From assembly GCF_006152065.1 (NCBI RefSeq), contig NZ_VDFW01000004.1, forward strand, positions 124,001-188,000: 64,000 nt of DNA, given 5' to 3'. Position 1 is the stretch's first letter. The number at the start of each line of letters is the position of its first letter. This document shows, in pieces, positions 55,321 to 64,000 of the stretch. The notes under the pieces are model-generated. The model did not search any database and was not told where the DNA came from. It saw only the letters and a program-made list of their open reading frames with translations. Origin of the DNA: Amycolatopsis alkalitolerans. GTDB lineage: Bacteria > Actinomycetota > Actinomycetes > Mycobacteriales > Pseudonocardiaceae. The translations under genes were made by a program, and so were the position numbers.

Positions 55321-58176
55321 GTGCCGAGAGAAGACACCCCGGAGGTAGCGGGAATTCCTGCGAAGCAGACGTCGTCGCGCTCGTCGTCTGGCTCCCGGCT
55401 GAGCCTACGAAACTGGAAGCTGCGGTCCAAGCTCGGCCTCGTGCTCGCCATCCCGACCGTGACCGCGCTGGTGCTCGGCGGGCTGCGGGCCGTCGACGAA
55501 CTGAAGCAAGCCGATCAGCTCCAGCAGACAACGGCTCAGGTCGATCTGGCCACGAAGGTCACCGACGTCGTGCAGCAGTTGCAGGGCGAGCGGATGCTCG
55601 CCGTCGCGAAGATCGTCAACCCGGGCGACGTCGACCTGCAGAGCACGCTGAACAAGCAGATCTTCCAGACCGATATCGCGGTGTCGGCGCTGCGCGCCGC
55701 GGCGACCAACCTCAACGTCAGTGACCCGCAGAGCCGCGAGAACTACAACCGCGGGCTCGAACGGCTCGACGCGCTCGCCCCGCTGCGCACCGCGGTGAAC
55801 ACCCCGCCGTATTCGGAGCAGGCCGCGTTCAACACCTATTCTTCGGTCCTCGACTCGCTCGTTCAGATGGGCCGCGAGACGACCGCCTCCTCGACCGACC
55901 ACGACCTGCTTCGGCAGGGCACGACGATCCAGGCGATCAGCCAGATCAAGGAGTTCACCGCCCGCGAGGACGCAGCGCTGGAGATCGCCGCGATCCGCAA
56001 CCAGTTCACCGGCCTCCTGCTCGACCAGGCTCGCGCCGCGCAGTTCAGCGCGCAGGCCGCGCTCGACCTGTTCCAGACCAACGCGACGTCCGACCAGCGC
56101 CAGTTGTACACGGACACGGCCAGCGGGCCGGACATCGACGGCAGGGCGGGAATCGCCGCGACGGCGTTCGCCAGGGCCGATTCGCCTTCGCTCGGCATCG
56201 ATCCGCGTCTGCTCGCCGCGGACAGCACCTCCTCACTCGGCAAGCTGCGGACGGTCGAGAGCGATCTGCTCGGCCAGTTGCGCGCGGACACCGCGGCGCT
56301 CGCGGATCAGGCGAGGATGGCCGCCTGGCGGGACATTGCCATCGTGGCCGCCGCACTCGCCCTCGCGCTGCTGCTGACCTTCATCATCGCCCGGGTCATG
56401 CTGAAGCCGCTTCGCGTACTTCGCTCGAGCGCGTTGGAGATCGCCTACAGCCGGTTGCCGGCAACCGTCACGAAGATCCTCGACGACCCGGAACCCATGG
56501 TGGCAGCGGCACAATCGGTCGAACCGGTGCCGATCACCACACGCGAGGAGATCGGCGAAGTCGCCCGCTCGTTCGACGAAGTGCACGAGCAGGCCGTGAA
56601 GATGGCTGCCGAGCAGGCCTTGCTGCGCGAGAACGTCAACGGCATCTTCGTGAACCTCTCCCGCCGGTCCCAGCGGCTGGTGGAACGCCAGCTCGGGGTG
56701 ATCGACCGGCTCGAGGCCGACGAGCAGGATCCCGATCACCTCGCGAGCCTGTTCGAACTCGACCACCTCTCGACCCGCTTGCGGCGCAACGGGGAAAGCC
56801 TGCTGGTGCTTTCCGGAGCCGGGCTCGCGAAGTCGGTGCCGAAGCCGGTCTCGGCCGCGGACGTCATCGGTGCCGCGGTGTCGGAGATCGAGCAGTACGC
56901 CCGGGTCGAGGTCGGCGTGATCCCGGAGGTCGCGGTGCGCGGGCTGACCGTGCACGACCTCGTGCACCTGCTCGCCGAACTGCTCGACAACGCGACCTAC
57001 TTCTCCGAGCCGGAGACGAAGGTGAGCGTGCGGGCCGTGGTGACCCGGCGCAAGGCGCTGGCCATCCAGATCACCGACCGCGGCGTGGGGATGTCGGAGG
57101 AGCAGCTGATCGAGGCCAACGAGCGGCTGGCCGACCCGCCGGACCTGGACGTGTCGGTGACCAGGCGGATGGGCCTGTACGTGGTGGCGCGGCTGGCGCA
57201 GCGCCACGGCGTCGAGGTCCGTGTCCGCGAGAACGAGGACATCGAGGGCGGTGTGATCGCCCGTGTCCTGGTGCCGGCCGAGCTGCTCGGCCCGATCGTC
57301 GTCGAGGCTCCCGCCCCGCCGCCGTCGCAGGCGGAGTCCTCGCTGCCGGAGATCCCGTCCGTGCCCGCCCAGCGCCCGCGCCCGGCTTCGGTCGCGGCCG
57401 AGCAGTCGGCGGCCGGCGGGCTGACCGCCCTCGCCCAGCCGATCAGCCTCGACGATCTGGTCGCGGGCTCGTCGAGCGCGGCGTATCTGAGCCGGGGCAC
57501 CGGTTCGCCGCCCGCGAACGGCAACGGCGCCGGCCGGTCCACCCCGCTCGAGCTGCCGAAACGGGAACCGCAGTACATCCCCATCACCACACCGGAGCCG
57601 GAACCCGCAGCGGAGCCGGTCCAGCACAACGGCGCACTCGAGGACGACGCGCCCACCAAGCGGCTGCCGATCTACCAGTCGGTCGTCTCCCGCTGGTTCA
57701 GCGAAGAAGGTGAAGAGGATCAGAACACCCGCGGGGAGGAGGCGTCCGAGCACTCGATGACGGGGAATCTCGAGGAGCCGGCCGCGAAAGAACCGGAACA
57801 GCCGGAGTCGACGCCGATGCTCGACGACGTGTGGCGAAGCGCGGCCGACGAGGGCTGGCAGAAGGCGCAGTCGCTGCTCGAACCCACGAACGACGAGACG
57901 ACCGACGCCGGACTGCCCAAACGCGTGCCCAACGCCCACCTGGTTCCCGGTTCGGTTTCCGCGTCGGAGTCGAACGGCGTGTCGTTCACCGACACCACTT
58001 CCGCAACGCCTGGACAGAGCGCGATCAGCCGGTCGGCGACGGCGGCGAGGGACCGTATGGTGAGCTTCCAGCAGGGCTACCGGTCTGGGCGCCATGCCCT
58101 CCGGGAGCGGCCCGGACAGAGCGTTTCGGTATCCGGCGGGGAGCTGTCCTCGCCCGAATACGGCAGTGAGGAGTGA
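55321..58176 (+). CDS. cvnA: NIT-domain sensor ATPase of the conservon type (CvnA), second copy
   Basis: A 951-residue membrane sensor of the same layout as the first copy: N-terminal helix near residues 38-60 ([17 protein letters not shown]), a nitrate/nitrite-sensing-like extracellular part, a second helix and HAMP ([20 protein letters not shown]), the DHp-like block [20 protein letters not shown] and a HATPase with [11 protein letters not shown] (Asn557) and ITDRGVGMS. The last 300 residues are long, acidic and Pro-rich. The start is GTG 55321. The roadblock, DUF742 and GTPase genes follow directly, so this is the head of a complete conservon. Confidence 0.92.
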   Translation: MPREDTPEVAGIPAKQTSSRSSSGSRLSLRNWKLRSKLGLVLAIPTVTALVLGGLRAVDELKQADQLQQTTAQVDLATKVTDVVQQLQGERMLAVAKIVNPGDVDLQSTLNKQIFQTDIAVSALRAAATNLNVSDPQSRENYNRGLERLDALAPLRTAVNTPPYSEQAAFNTYSSVLDSLVQMGRETTASSTDHDLLRQGTTIQAISQIKEFTAREDAALEIAAIRNQFTGLLLDQARAAQFSAQAALDLFQTNATSDQRQLYTDTASGPDIDGRAGIAATAFARADSPSLGIDPRLLAADSTSSLGKLRTVESDLLGQLRADTAALADQARMAAWRDIAIVAAALALALLLTFIIARVMLKPLRVLRSSALEIAYSRLPATVTKILDDPEPMVAAAQSVEPVPITTREEIGEVARSFDEVHEQAVKMAAEQALLRENVNGIFVNLSRRSQRLVERQLGVIDRLEADEQDPDHLASLFELDHLSTRLRRNGESLLVLSGAGLAKSVPKPVSAADVIGAAVSEIEQYARVEVGVIPEVAVRGLTVHDLVHLLAELLDNATYFSEPETKVSVRAVVTRRKALAIQITDRGVGMSEEQLIEANERLADPPDLDVSVTRRMGLYVVARLAQRHGVEVRVRENEDIEGGVIARVLVPAELLGPIVVEAPAPPPSQAESSLPEIPSVPAQRPRPASVAAEQSAAGGLTALAQPISLDDLVAGSSSAAYLSRGTGSPPANGNGAGRSTPLELPKREPQYIPITTPEPEPAAEPVQHNGALEDDAPTKRLPIYQSVVSRWFSEEGEEDQNTRGEEASEHSMTGNLEEPAAKEPEQPESTPMLDDVWRSAADEGWQKAQSLLEPTNDETTDAGLPKRVPNAHLVPGSVSASESNGVSFTDTTSATPGQSAISRSATAARDRMVSFQQGYRSGRHALRERPGQSVSVSGGELSSPEYGSEE

Positions 58177-58180
58177 CGGA

Positions 58181-58642
58181 GTGACACGCGCGGGATCGCT
58201 GCAGCCGGGTGGCGCCAAACCCCAGAATCACCAGGGTATGCAGAACGGGTTCGCCTGGCTCATCACGGACTTCGTGCACCGCGTCCCCGGCGCCGCACAC
58301 GCTGTCGTGGTGTCGGCGGACGGGCTCATGCTGGCCGCTTCGCGTGGCCTGCCCAAGGACCGGGCCGACCAGTTGGCGGCGGTGGCCTCCGGGCTCACCA
58401 GCCTCGCCCGCGGTGCGGCGAAGGTGTTCGAAGGCGGCCCGGTCGCGCAGACCGTGGTCGAGATGGCCAACGGCTTCCTGTTCCTGATGTCCGTTTCGGA
58501 TGGTTCATGCCTTGCGGTACTCGGTGCCCCGGACAGTGACATCGGGCTTGTGGTGTACGAAATGACGCTCCTCGTCGACCGGGTCGGGCAGCAGCTGACG
58601 CCCGAGTTGCGGGCCCAACTGCAAGGGGCCGCGCGCGCCTGA
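58181..58642 (+). CDS. cvnB: Roadblock/LC7 domain protein (CvnB)
   Basis: A 153-residue single roadblock domain: [60 protein letters not shown] and [20 protein letters not shown]. In conservons it forms a membrane-associated complex with the sensor and the GTPase. GTG 58181 lies 4 bp after the sensor stop with GGAG ahead. Confidence 0.93.
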   Translation: MTRAGSLQPGGAKPQNHQGMQNGFAWLITDFVHRVPGAAHAVVVSADGLMLAASRGLPKDRADQLAAVASGLTSLARGAAKVFEGGPVAQTVVEMANGFLFLMSVSDGSCLAVLGAPDSDIGLVVYEMTLLVDRVGQQLTPELRAQLQGAARA

Positions 58643-58665
58643 CGCGCCGGCACTAAGGAGCAGCA

Positions 58666-59460
58666 GTGGACGCGGACTTGGACGGGGACCGGATGGGCAG
58701 GAACGCCGCGGATCCCGGCTCGGATCCTGAGGAACCGCGGAACGCGCTGGCCGACGAGGACTGGACGAAGTTCCGCGCCCGCGTCGACCGTGAATGGCGG
58801 CAGCGGCGGGCGGATTCCGCCGGGGACAGAGACGCGGTGAGCGGCCTGGCGCCCGGACCGGGTTATGGGGGAAGTGAGTACCGGGTGACCGATTTCGGTG
58901 ACCGGCTGCTTTCGGGGCCGGGTTCGGAACTGTTCGGCACGCGCGGTGACGGCGGCCCGCCGAGCGGTGAGTTCGCCGGACCGGGCGAGCTGTCCGGGTA
59001 CCACGCGGTCGCGCCGGGGCCGGGCCCGGCGAGCCACCCGGGGCCCGGCTACAGCGGCCACCCCAGCCTGCCGTCGATCCCGCCGGTGCCGGCCACCCCA
59101 CCGCCACCGGCCCCCGCCGAGACCTCCGGGCTCGTGCGGCCGTATTTCCGTACCGGCGGGCGTACCAGACCCAAGTACGACCTCGCCATCGAAGCGCTGG
59201 TCTCCACCAGCGAGCGCGGGCGTGTCCTCGACCGGGTCAAGGTGCCCGAGCACCGGTCCATCTGCGGGCTGTGCCTGGATACGCGCTCGGTGGCCGAGGT
59301 GGCCGCCTACCTACGTTTGCCGCTCGGCGTGGTCCGCGTGCTCATCGGCGACGTCGCCGGACTCGGCCTCGTCCTGGTGCACACCGCGACCGCCGCCGTC
59401 GGCGATCGCCCCAGTATCGAATTCATGGAGAGGGTGCTCAGTGGGCTTCGGAGAATTTGA
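58666..59460 (+). CDS. cvnC: DUF742 protein (CvnC)
   Basis: A 264-residue protein; the first 155 residues are hydrophilic and Gly/Pro-rich, and the last 110 form the DUF742 domain: LVRPYFRTGGRTRPKYDLAI, EALVSTSERGR, ICGLCLDTRSVAEVAAYLRL and LPLGVVRVLIGDVAGLGLV. DUF742 proteins are winged-helix-like partners in conservons. GTG 58666 has AAGGAG just ahead. The stop overlaps the GTPase start by 20 bases, so both are coupled. Confidence 0.92.
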   Translation: MDADLDGDRMGRNAADPGSDPEEPRNALADEDWTKFRARVDREWRQRRADSAGDRDAVSGLAPGPGYGGSEYRVTDFGDRLLSGPGSELFGTRGDGGPPSGEFAGPGELSGYHAVAPGPGPASHPGPGYSGHPSLPSIPPVPATPPPPAPAETSGLVRPYFRTGGRTRPKYDLAIEALVSTSERGRVLDRVKVPEHRSICGLCLDTRSVAEVAAYLRLPLGVVRVLIGDVAGLGLVLVHTATAAVGDRPSIEFMERVLSGLRRI

Positions 59461-60049
59461 CTCCGACACGAACACGTCGGCGGCCAGCGGGCCGACGCAG
59501 TCGGCCAAGATCGTGGTGGCCGGTGGCTTCGGCTCGGGCAAGACCACCCTGGTCGGTGCGGTGTCGGAGATCGATCCGCTCACCACGGAAGCGCAGATGA
59601 CCGAGGCGAGCCTCTCGGTCGACGACATCTCCGCGACTCCCGACAAGATCACCACCACCGTGGCGATGGACTTCGGCCGGCTGTCCCTGGATTCCGATCT
59701 CGTCCTGTATGTCTTCGGAACTCCCGGCCAGCACCGGTTCTGGTTCATGTGGGACGATCTCGCGCTCGGTGCGATCGGCGCCGTCGTGCTCGTGGACACG
59801 AGGCGGCTGGCCGACGCGTTTCCGTCGATCGACTTCTTCGAGAACCGGAAACTCCCCTACATCGTGGCGATCAACTGCTTCGACCGGTTGTTGCATCACC
59901 AGATCGAGGACGTCCGGCACGCGCTGACGATCGGTGACCACGTCCCGATCATCGCGTGTGACGCACGGGAACGGGAGTCCGCCAAGCAGGTGCTGATCTC
60001 GGTCGTGGAGCACGCGATCGCCCGAGACACGGCACTGCAACCGGGCTGA
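59441..60049 (+). CDS. cvnD: Conservon GTPase (CvnD)
   Basis: A 202-residue small GTPase: P loop GGFGSGKT at 28-35, switch region with TEAQMTEASLSV, G3-like TPGQHRFWFMWD, and VAINCFDRLL in place of the usual NKxD. It belongs to the MglA-like/ATP-binding GTPase group of conservons and completes the sensor-roadblock-DUF742-GTPase set. GTG 59441 lies within the DUF742 gene; the earlier frame from 58898 is a shadow. Confidence 0.93.
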   Translation: MGFGEFDSDTNTSAASGPTQSAKIVVAGGFGSGKTTLVGAVSEIDPLTTEAQMTEASLSVDDISATPDKITTTVAMDFGRLSLDSDLVLYVFGTPGQHRFWFMWDDLALGAIGAVVLVDTRRLADAFPSIDFFENRKLPYIVAINCFDRLLHHQIEDVRHALTIGDHVPIIACDARERESAKQVLISVVEHAIARDTALQPG

Positions 60050-60189
60050 GTAGGTGCACGCTCACGTTCCGGGTACGGCCGTTGGGGTGAAGATGGGAAC
60101 CACCCGTTCTCCCGGGTCGACAAGGGCGTGGTGAGGAATACCCTGGCAAGGAATAATCGCGACCACGAGTGGAGAGCGAGGAGGTTGGC

Positions 60190-60612
60190 GTGAGCGCCCC
60201 GGCCTATCACGCGGGCAGCTTCGGCTGGCTGATCACGGATTTCGTACGCCGGGTGCCCGGTGCGGCACATGGCGTCGTGGTGTCGGCGGATGGGCTGTTG
60301 CTCGCCGCGTCCGACGGATTACCGAAGGACCGCGCCGATCAGCTTTCCGCCGTGGCGTCCGGGCTCGTGAGCCTCACTTTCGGTGCCGCGCGGTGCTTCG
60401 AGGCCGGCGCGGTGAACCAGACCGTGGTCGAGATGGAGCGCGGCTACCTGTTCCTGATGTCGATCAGCGACGGGTCGAGCCTGGCCGTGCTGGCTGCACC
60501 GAACTGCGATATCGGCACGGTCGCCTACGAGATGACTTTGCTGGTGGACCGGGTCGGGCAGCAGATGACGCCCGAGTTGCGCATGCAGCTGCAGGGTGGT
60601 GTGCGCGGCTAG
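60190..60612 (+). CDS. cvnB: Roadblock/LC7 domain protein, extra copy (CvnB-like)
   Basis: A 140-residue roadblock protein very close to the first copy: [40 protein letters not shown] and [23 protein letters not shown] 60190 has a GAGGAGG site 5 bases ahead and is preferred to GTG 60169. It is the start of a second, partial conservon (roadblock plus DUF742) without sensor or GTPase directly after it. Confidence 0.92.
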   Translation: MSAPAYHAGSFGWLITDFVRRVPGAAHGVVVSADGLLLAASDGLPKDRADQLSAVASGLVSLTFGAARCFEAGAVNQTVVEMERGYLFLMSISDGSSLAVLAAPNCDIGTVAYEMTLLVDRVGQQMTPELRMQLQGGVRG

Positions 60613-60614
60613 CG

Positions 60615-61229
60615 ATGAGAGGGTTCCCGAACCGCCCAGAGGACTCCGCCCCTGATGCCTGGGATGCCCTGCATCAGGGCGCCGAGCGTGCGGAGGTCGA
60701 TTCGCCCGCCAGGTTCACGCTGGATCGCTCCGCGGTGCTGATGCGGGTTCGCTCGCTGGGCGGCATGCAGCGCCGGACCCCGCCCGTGCAGCGCGAGCGG
60801 CCCGCGAAAACCCCTGCGGCGGAAGGGGATTACCCGACCGGACGGCATGCGCTGCCGGAGGTTCCGGCGCCGGACCAGGTCGCGATCCGGCAGCGCACCA
60901 TGATGCGCCCGTACGCGCATACGCGCGGCCGCACCCGGCCGGACTACGAGCTGGCGCTCGAGACGCTGGTGTCCACAAGCGACCGTGGGCGCCGGTATCA
61001 GGGCACGCGGTCGGTGCAGCATCGACGTATCTGCGACCTGTGCGCCGATGCCCGGTCGATCGCGGAGATCGCCGCTTTCCTGCGCCTGCCGCTGAACGTG
61101 GTGAAGGTGCTGGTGAGCGATATGGACGATCTGGAGCTCGTGGTGCTGCACCAGCCGGGCCTGTCCTTCGGGGACCGCTCCTCGCGCGAGTTCATGGCCC
61201 GCGTCCTGGCGGGCCTCCGCGCCCTCTAA
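60615..61229 (+). CDS. cvnC: DUF742 protein, extra copy (CvnC-like)
   Basis: A 204-residue DUF742 protein: MRPYAHTRGRTRPDYELALE, TLVSTSDRGRRYQGTRSVQH, ICDLCADARSIAEIAAFLRL and LPLNVVKVLVSDMDDLELV. It has a shorter N-terminal region than the first copy. ATG 60615 lies 2 bp after the roadblock stop, so they form a two-gene unit. No GTPase gene follows. Confidence 0.9.
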   Translation: MRGFPNRPEDSAPDAWDALHQGAERAEVDSPARFTLDRSAVLMRVRSLGGMQRRTPPVQRERPAKTPAAEGDYPTGRHALPEVPAPDQVAIRQRTMMRPYAHTRGRTRPDYELALETLVSTSDRGRRYQGTRSVQHRRICDLCADARSIAEIAAFLRLPLNVVKVLVSDMDDLELVVLHQPGLSFGDRSSREFMARVLAGLRAL

Positions 61230-61241
61230 CCGCCCCTCTCT

Positions 61242-61284
61242 CGCGAGTTCGGCCTTCGCTGCCCGCGAGTTGGGCTTTCGCTGC
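61242..61284. repeat. Two 21-bp near-direct repeats
   Basis: CGCGAGTTCGGCCTTCGCTGC (61242-61262, differing from the second copy at three positions) and CGCGAGTTGGGCTTTCGCTGC (61264-61284) lie directly after the DUF742 stop, one base apart. They fill the 57-bp gap to the convergent helicase-associated gene. Neither looks like a hairpin. Confidence 0.6.
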
Positions 61285-61286
61285 GC

Positions 61287-63518
61287 CTAATCCTCGACGA
61301 GCGCGGCGGACGTGATGCGGTGCAAGGGATACCGCTCGTCCTCCGTGCTGAGCAGCATCCCGCCGCCGACATGGGCCGGGGTGAGGATTCGCTGGCTCGC
61401 AGTCCCGTGCGAGTCCACGAACCCGATCCACACCTCGCGCTGCTCTCGGCTCGCCCGCGCCAGCAATGCCATCGTCGCAGCGGTGTCCGAGCCACCGCCA
61501 CCGCCGGGCAGCCGCACCTCCGCGCCACGGCGCCGGCTCGCGGCACGGTCGCCGGCGCGAAGGTGAGCGATCACCTGGGCGATCTGCTCGGGGTTCGCGC
61601 CGCCCGGCTCGGGCAGGACCCGGCGTGCGTTCCTCGTGCGAGCGGGTACCCGCCGCCCGCTCGGCCGCAGGTCCAGCACCCGCCCGTCCGAACCCTCGGC
61701 CGCAGGCGCGAACCCGGCCGCGCGGAGCCCGTCGAGCACCTCGGCCAGCGGCACCGGGCTGACCAGCACCGTCGGTGCGATCTTGCGCAGTTCGTACTCC
61801 TCGGCGACCGGGTTGCCGAGCACCTCGGCGAGCAGCACCTCGTCGTCGCATCGCAGGAAGGACGCGGCCGCCCCGCCGCGCAGCCTGCCGTGCCGCCGCG
61901 CGACGTCGTCGATCAGGTACGTCAGGGCCTGCGGTACCGGGGTGGCCGAGCGCTTGCCGAACAGGCCGTGCAGCTCGTCCGCGGTCTTCCCGGCGTCGAG
62001 CGCGCGGCGCACCGTGTGCTCGGTGATCCGGTAGACCGTCGCGGGCCCGGCGGACTCGACATCCGCCACGGTCTTGATCTCCGCCGCGAGTTCCGGTTCG
62101 AGGGGGCCCGGCGCGACGACGGTGAGATCGGCCTGCACCAGTACATGGTCGATCGGCGCGGGCATCGCACCGACCATCGCCTCCAGCGCCCCGGAGCGGT
62201 CGTCTTCGAGCAGCGCGGCAATGGCCCTGGTGAGCGCTCCGAGAGCGATCACGCCCAGCGTCGACGCCTCCGCCATCGTCCAGCGCACCGTCTCGTCCCG
62301 CAGGCGCCCACCGCGGCGCGGCGCGCGCCAGGCGAGCACCGTGACAAGCTCCTCGACGCTCCGTACACCCGCTCCGGCAGGAAGCCCGGCGAGCGCTTCG
62401 AGGACACGGCGGCGGTTGACGGGCGCGAGAGGGCGGCGCAGGTCGTCGGACAAGGGCGCCATCGCCTTGTCCTTCGCGTCTCGCTGGCCGGCGAGCCCCG
62501 GTAGCCGGGGCAACTCCAGCCAGGCCTGCGCGAGGATGATCCACCGCTGCCCCGGGGCGGACGCGAGCCACGAGTCGGTGAGCGTCGTCGGGACCCACTC
62601 GGGCGTGGTCGTGCCGCTGTCGGCGACCAGGCCGGCGCCGACGGCGAGTTCGGCGAGCAGCGTCGCGCGCGCGTCGTCGACCTCGAGCTCACGGGCGAGC
62701 TTGCGCAGCTCTCGCACGCCCAGCCCGCCCGACTTCAACACCGGCGGCGGTTGTTCGGACCACTGGGCAAGCAGAGATTCCATGTGCCGCAGGAACTCCG
62801 CAGCCTCGCCGGCCGCAGCTTCGTCCACTGTGGACTGCTGGTGCGGGTGTGTGGGCAGCTCCGGCTCGCGCAGGGCTCCGGGCGAGCACGAGCGCCCGCC
62901 GCGCAGGATCAGCGCTACCTCGCGGGGCAGCTCGACCGTCTCCGCGTCCCGCCTCAGCAGCAGCCCGCGGGCGAGCAGCCGCTGGACCGGGGTCTTGGCG
63001 TCCTCCAGCGGGACCCGGGTGAGCGCATCCTTACTGCGCCCGATGGGCGGACCGGCGGCGAGCGCGCTCAGCACGGCGTGCTCGTCCTCGCTCACTTCGC
63101 TGAGGTCGGCGTCCGCGAGCTCGGGCACAGAGGCGCCGAGACCGGCGGGGAACGGGCCGACGATTTCGCGTGTGACGGGTACCACACGCAGCGCGTCCTC
63201 GTCGCCCCACACCACGGCGCGCCCGCGCAGGCGAGACAGGGCGGGCGGCGGATCGGCGCCGACGAGCGTGGCGATCCGGGCGGCCGGGACGGCTTCGGCG
63301 TCGGCTCCGGCGACCAGCATCGCATCGAGCACCGCGAGGGTGAACGTGTCCAGATCCTCCAGCGCCCGTGCCGTCGAACCGGCCGTGCCCGCGCGGGTGG
63401 CGAGCACGGTGCTGTCGGAGGGCGGCGGAGTGGCCAGGTCACGCCTGGCCTGCAGGAGCGCGGCGAGCTCGTCGTCGGACGCGGAGCGCAGCCAATCCGC
63501 CAGGGAGGTCGCGGGCAT
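61287..63518 (-). CDS. XPB/Ssl2-like helicase-associated domain protein
   Basis: This 743-residue protein begins MPATSLADWLRSASDDELAA, LLQARRDLATPPPSD, and its middle and C-terminal parts carry the domain of the helicase-associated type (Helicase_C_3): LVQADLTVVAPGPLEPELAA, VYRITEHTVRRALDAGKTAD and IGFVDSHGTASQRI. It lacks helicase motifs of its own. ATG 63518 (GTG directly before it at 63521) is chosen; the earlier open frame to 63992 is not supported. In mycobacteria such a gene is next to the XPB helicase (Rv0861c, Rv0862c), but here the two lie 17 kb apart. Confidence 0.85.
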   Translation of the reverse strand: MPATSLADWLRSASDDELAALLQARRDLATPPPSDSTVLATRAGTAGSTARALEDLDTFTLAVLDAMLVAGADAEAVPAARIATLVGADPPPALSRLRGRAVVWGDEDALRVVPVTREIVGPFPAGLGASVPELADADLSEVSEDEHAVLSALAAGPPIGRSKDALTRVPLEDAKTPVQRLLARGLLLRRDAETVELPREVALILRGGRSCSPGALREPELPTHPHQQSTVDEAAAGEAAEFLRHMESLLAQWSEQPPPVLKSGGLGVRELRKLARELEVDDARATLLAELAVGAGLVADSGTTTPEWVPTTLTDSWLASAPGQRWIILAQAWLELPRLPGLAGQRDAKDKAMAPLSDDLRRPLAPVNRRRVLEALAGLPAGAGVRSVEELVTVLAWRAPRRGGRLRDETVRWTMAEASTLGVIALGALTRAIAALLEDDRSGALEAMVGAMPAPIDHVLVQADLTVVAPGPLEPELAAEIKTVADVESAGPATVYRITEHTVRRALDAGKTADELHGLFGKRSATPVPQALTYLIDDVARRHGRLRGGAAASFLRCDDEVLLAEVLGNPVAEEYELRKIAPTVLVSPVPLAEVLDGLRAAGFAPAAEGSDGRVLDLRPSGRRVPARTRNARRVLPEPGGANPEQIAQVIAHLRAGDRAASRRRGAEVRLPGGGGGSDTAATMALLARASREQREVWIGFVDSHGTASQRILTPAHVGGGMLLSTEDERYPLHRITSAALVED

Positions 63519-63602
63519 CACAGCAAAGGATACCGCCCTGGCCTCCGGGGGCCGCTCGCGTTGAGGCAAACTGAAGGCCACACAGGCGAACGGGAGGACG
63601 AC

Positions 63603-63791
63603 GTGGCAAAAGGTGACAACGGCAAGAAAGCCGGCCGGATCGACCCGACCTGGCCGAAGGTGCCAGACGGTGAGCACCCGGTGAGCGAACTCGCGGCGGA
63701 CCGGCAGGGCGCGCTTTCGCCCTACGGTGACGTGACGTTCCCGCTGGACACCGTGCCCTACGTGCACCCGAAGACTGAGATCAACAAGTAA
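63603..63791 (+). CDS. Small conserved actinobacterial protein, 62 residues
   Basis: GTG 63603 with GGGAGGACG ahead. It reads VAKGDNGKKAGRIDPTWPKV, PDGEHPVSELAADRQGALSP and ends VHPKTEINK. It is hydrophilic and has no membrane segment. I recall similar small proteins next to the helicase-associated gene in actinobacteria, without assigned role. It is divergent from the helicase-associated gene and lies 12 bp before the malic enzyme start. Confidence 0.72.
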   Translation: MAKGDNGKKAGRIDPTWPKVPDGEHPVSELAADRQGALSPYGDVTFPLDTVPYVHPKTEINK

Positions 63792-63803
63792 GGGGTAACG
63801 ACA

Positions 63804-64000
63804 GTGCCGGTTCCCGGCCCCGGTTATTCGATCACCGTTCGGGTGGAGGCGCCGCCGTCGGCGAGTGCGGCCGGAGATCTCACGACCGCCGTCGGCCGGG
63901 TGGGCGGCGTGCTCACCGCGTTCGACGTGGTGGAGTCGCGTGCGGATGCGATCGTCGTCGACATCACCGCGAACGTCTCCAACGCCGACCACGTCGATGA
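63804..64000 (+). CDS. NAD(P)-dependent malic enzyme, N-terminal fragment (window ends)
   Basis: GTG 63804 opens a frame reading VPVPGPGYSITVRVEAPPSA, SAAGDLTTAVGRVGGVLTAF and DVVESRADAIVVDITANVSN, the N-terminal ACT-like domain seen in actinobacterial malic enzymes. The protein continues past 64000. Malic enzymes decarboxylate malate to pyruvate with reduction of NAD(P). The catalytic part is not visible, so the call rests on the N-terminal match from memory. Confidence 0.7.
   Translation, partial: MPVPGPGYSITVRVEAPPSASAAGDLTTAVGRVGGVLTAFDVVESRADAIVVDITANVSNADHVD

Overview
The window is very GC-rich, uses GTG and TTG starts often, and carries gene families typical of filamentous Actinomycetota: DUF3159, DUF3263, DUF742 conservons, an XPB-type helicase, and CIRCE-controlled groEL. 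An ectABCD cluster, DasR-like control of amino-sugar genes and the conservons point to a Pseudonocardiaceae member, most probably Amycolatopsis or a close relative. This assignment comes from gene content, not from a search. No rRNA, tRNA, CRISPR array or insertion sequence was seen.

Region by region. 1-546: 3' part of an Abi-alpha (DUF4393) protein. 764-3919: complete ectoine/5-hydroxyectoine operon ectABCD, closed by a strong hairpin at 4080-4124. 4160-7068 (minus): five tightly packed genes (SGNH hydrolase, OmpA-like protein, small membrane protein, a nucleotidyltransferase-like protein, an unrecognised partner). 7286-12258: DUF3159 membrane protein, then an amino-sugar kinase and SIS-domain enzyme divergent from a DasR-like GntR regulator (with an MFS transporter), around a DasR-type palindrome at 9964-9979. 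12387-19982: thiamine biosynthesis, with thiE, thiOSG behind a TPP riboswitch, a MarR regulator, and thiC followed by two thiD paralogues behind a second TPP riboswitch. 20060-22850: HtrA-like protease, peptide deformylase, DUF3263 and LytR_C proteins. 22875-26823: Cdc48-like AAA ATPase and the psd-pssA phosphatidylethanolamine pathway. 27048-35439: a 55-residue small ORF, moeA, AIM24 protein, cold-shock protein, Ser/Thr kinase, groEL behind two CIRCE operators, a PspC protein and an orphan molybdenum hydroxylase large subunit. 35506-45339: mostly minus-strand genes (menC, M20 peptidase, RpiR and IclR regulators, DUF72, DUF4253, membrane protein, XPB helicase, frameshifted FAD monooxygenase), plus a plus-strand DJ-1/PfpI protein. 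45402-61229: accessory stretch with a TetR regulator, two SsuA/NMT1-like binding proteins, two permeases, a separate ATPase cotranscribed with a benzoylformate decarboxylase-like enzyme, and conservon parts (two NIT-type sensor ATPases, two roadblock proteins, two DUF742 proteins, one GTPase). 61287-64000: XPB/Ssl2-like helicase-associated protein, a 62-residue protein, and the start of a malic enzyme.

How the parts work together. Ectoines give osmotic protection. DasR-type control ties amino-sugar use to development in relatives. The thiamine genes are read out by two riboswitches, and several ThDP-dependent steps (for example the BFDC-like enzyme) depend on that supply. psd and pssA together convert CDP-diacylglycerol to phosphatidylethanolamine. 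The conservon is a GPCR-like sensor/GTPase module at the membrane.

Points that most deserve a second look: the nucleotidyltransferase-like pair at 4160-5517; a DUF72 gene whose conserved N terminus seems to start at an AUC codon; conservon parts split by a transporter locus; a 12-bp-arm palindrome in front of the RpiR gene; and a recurring palindrome GTCCANNNTGGAC found five times.
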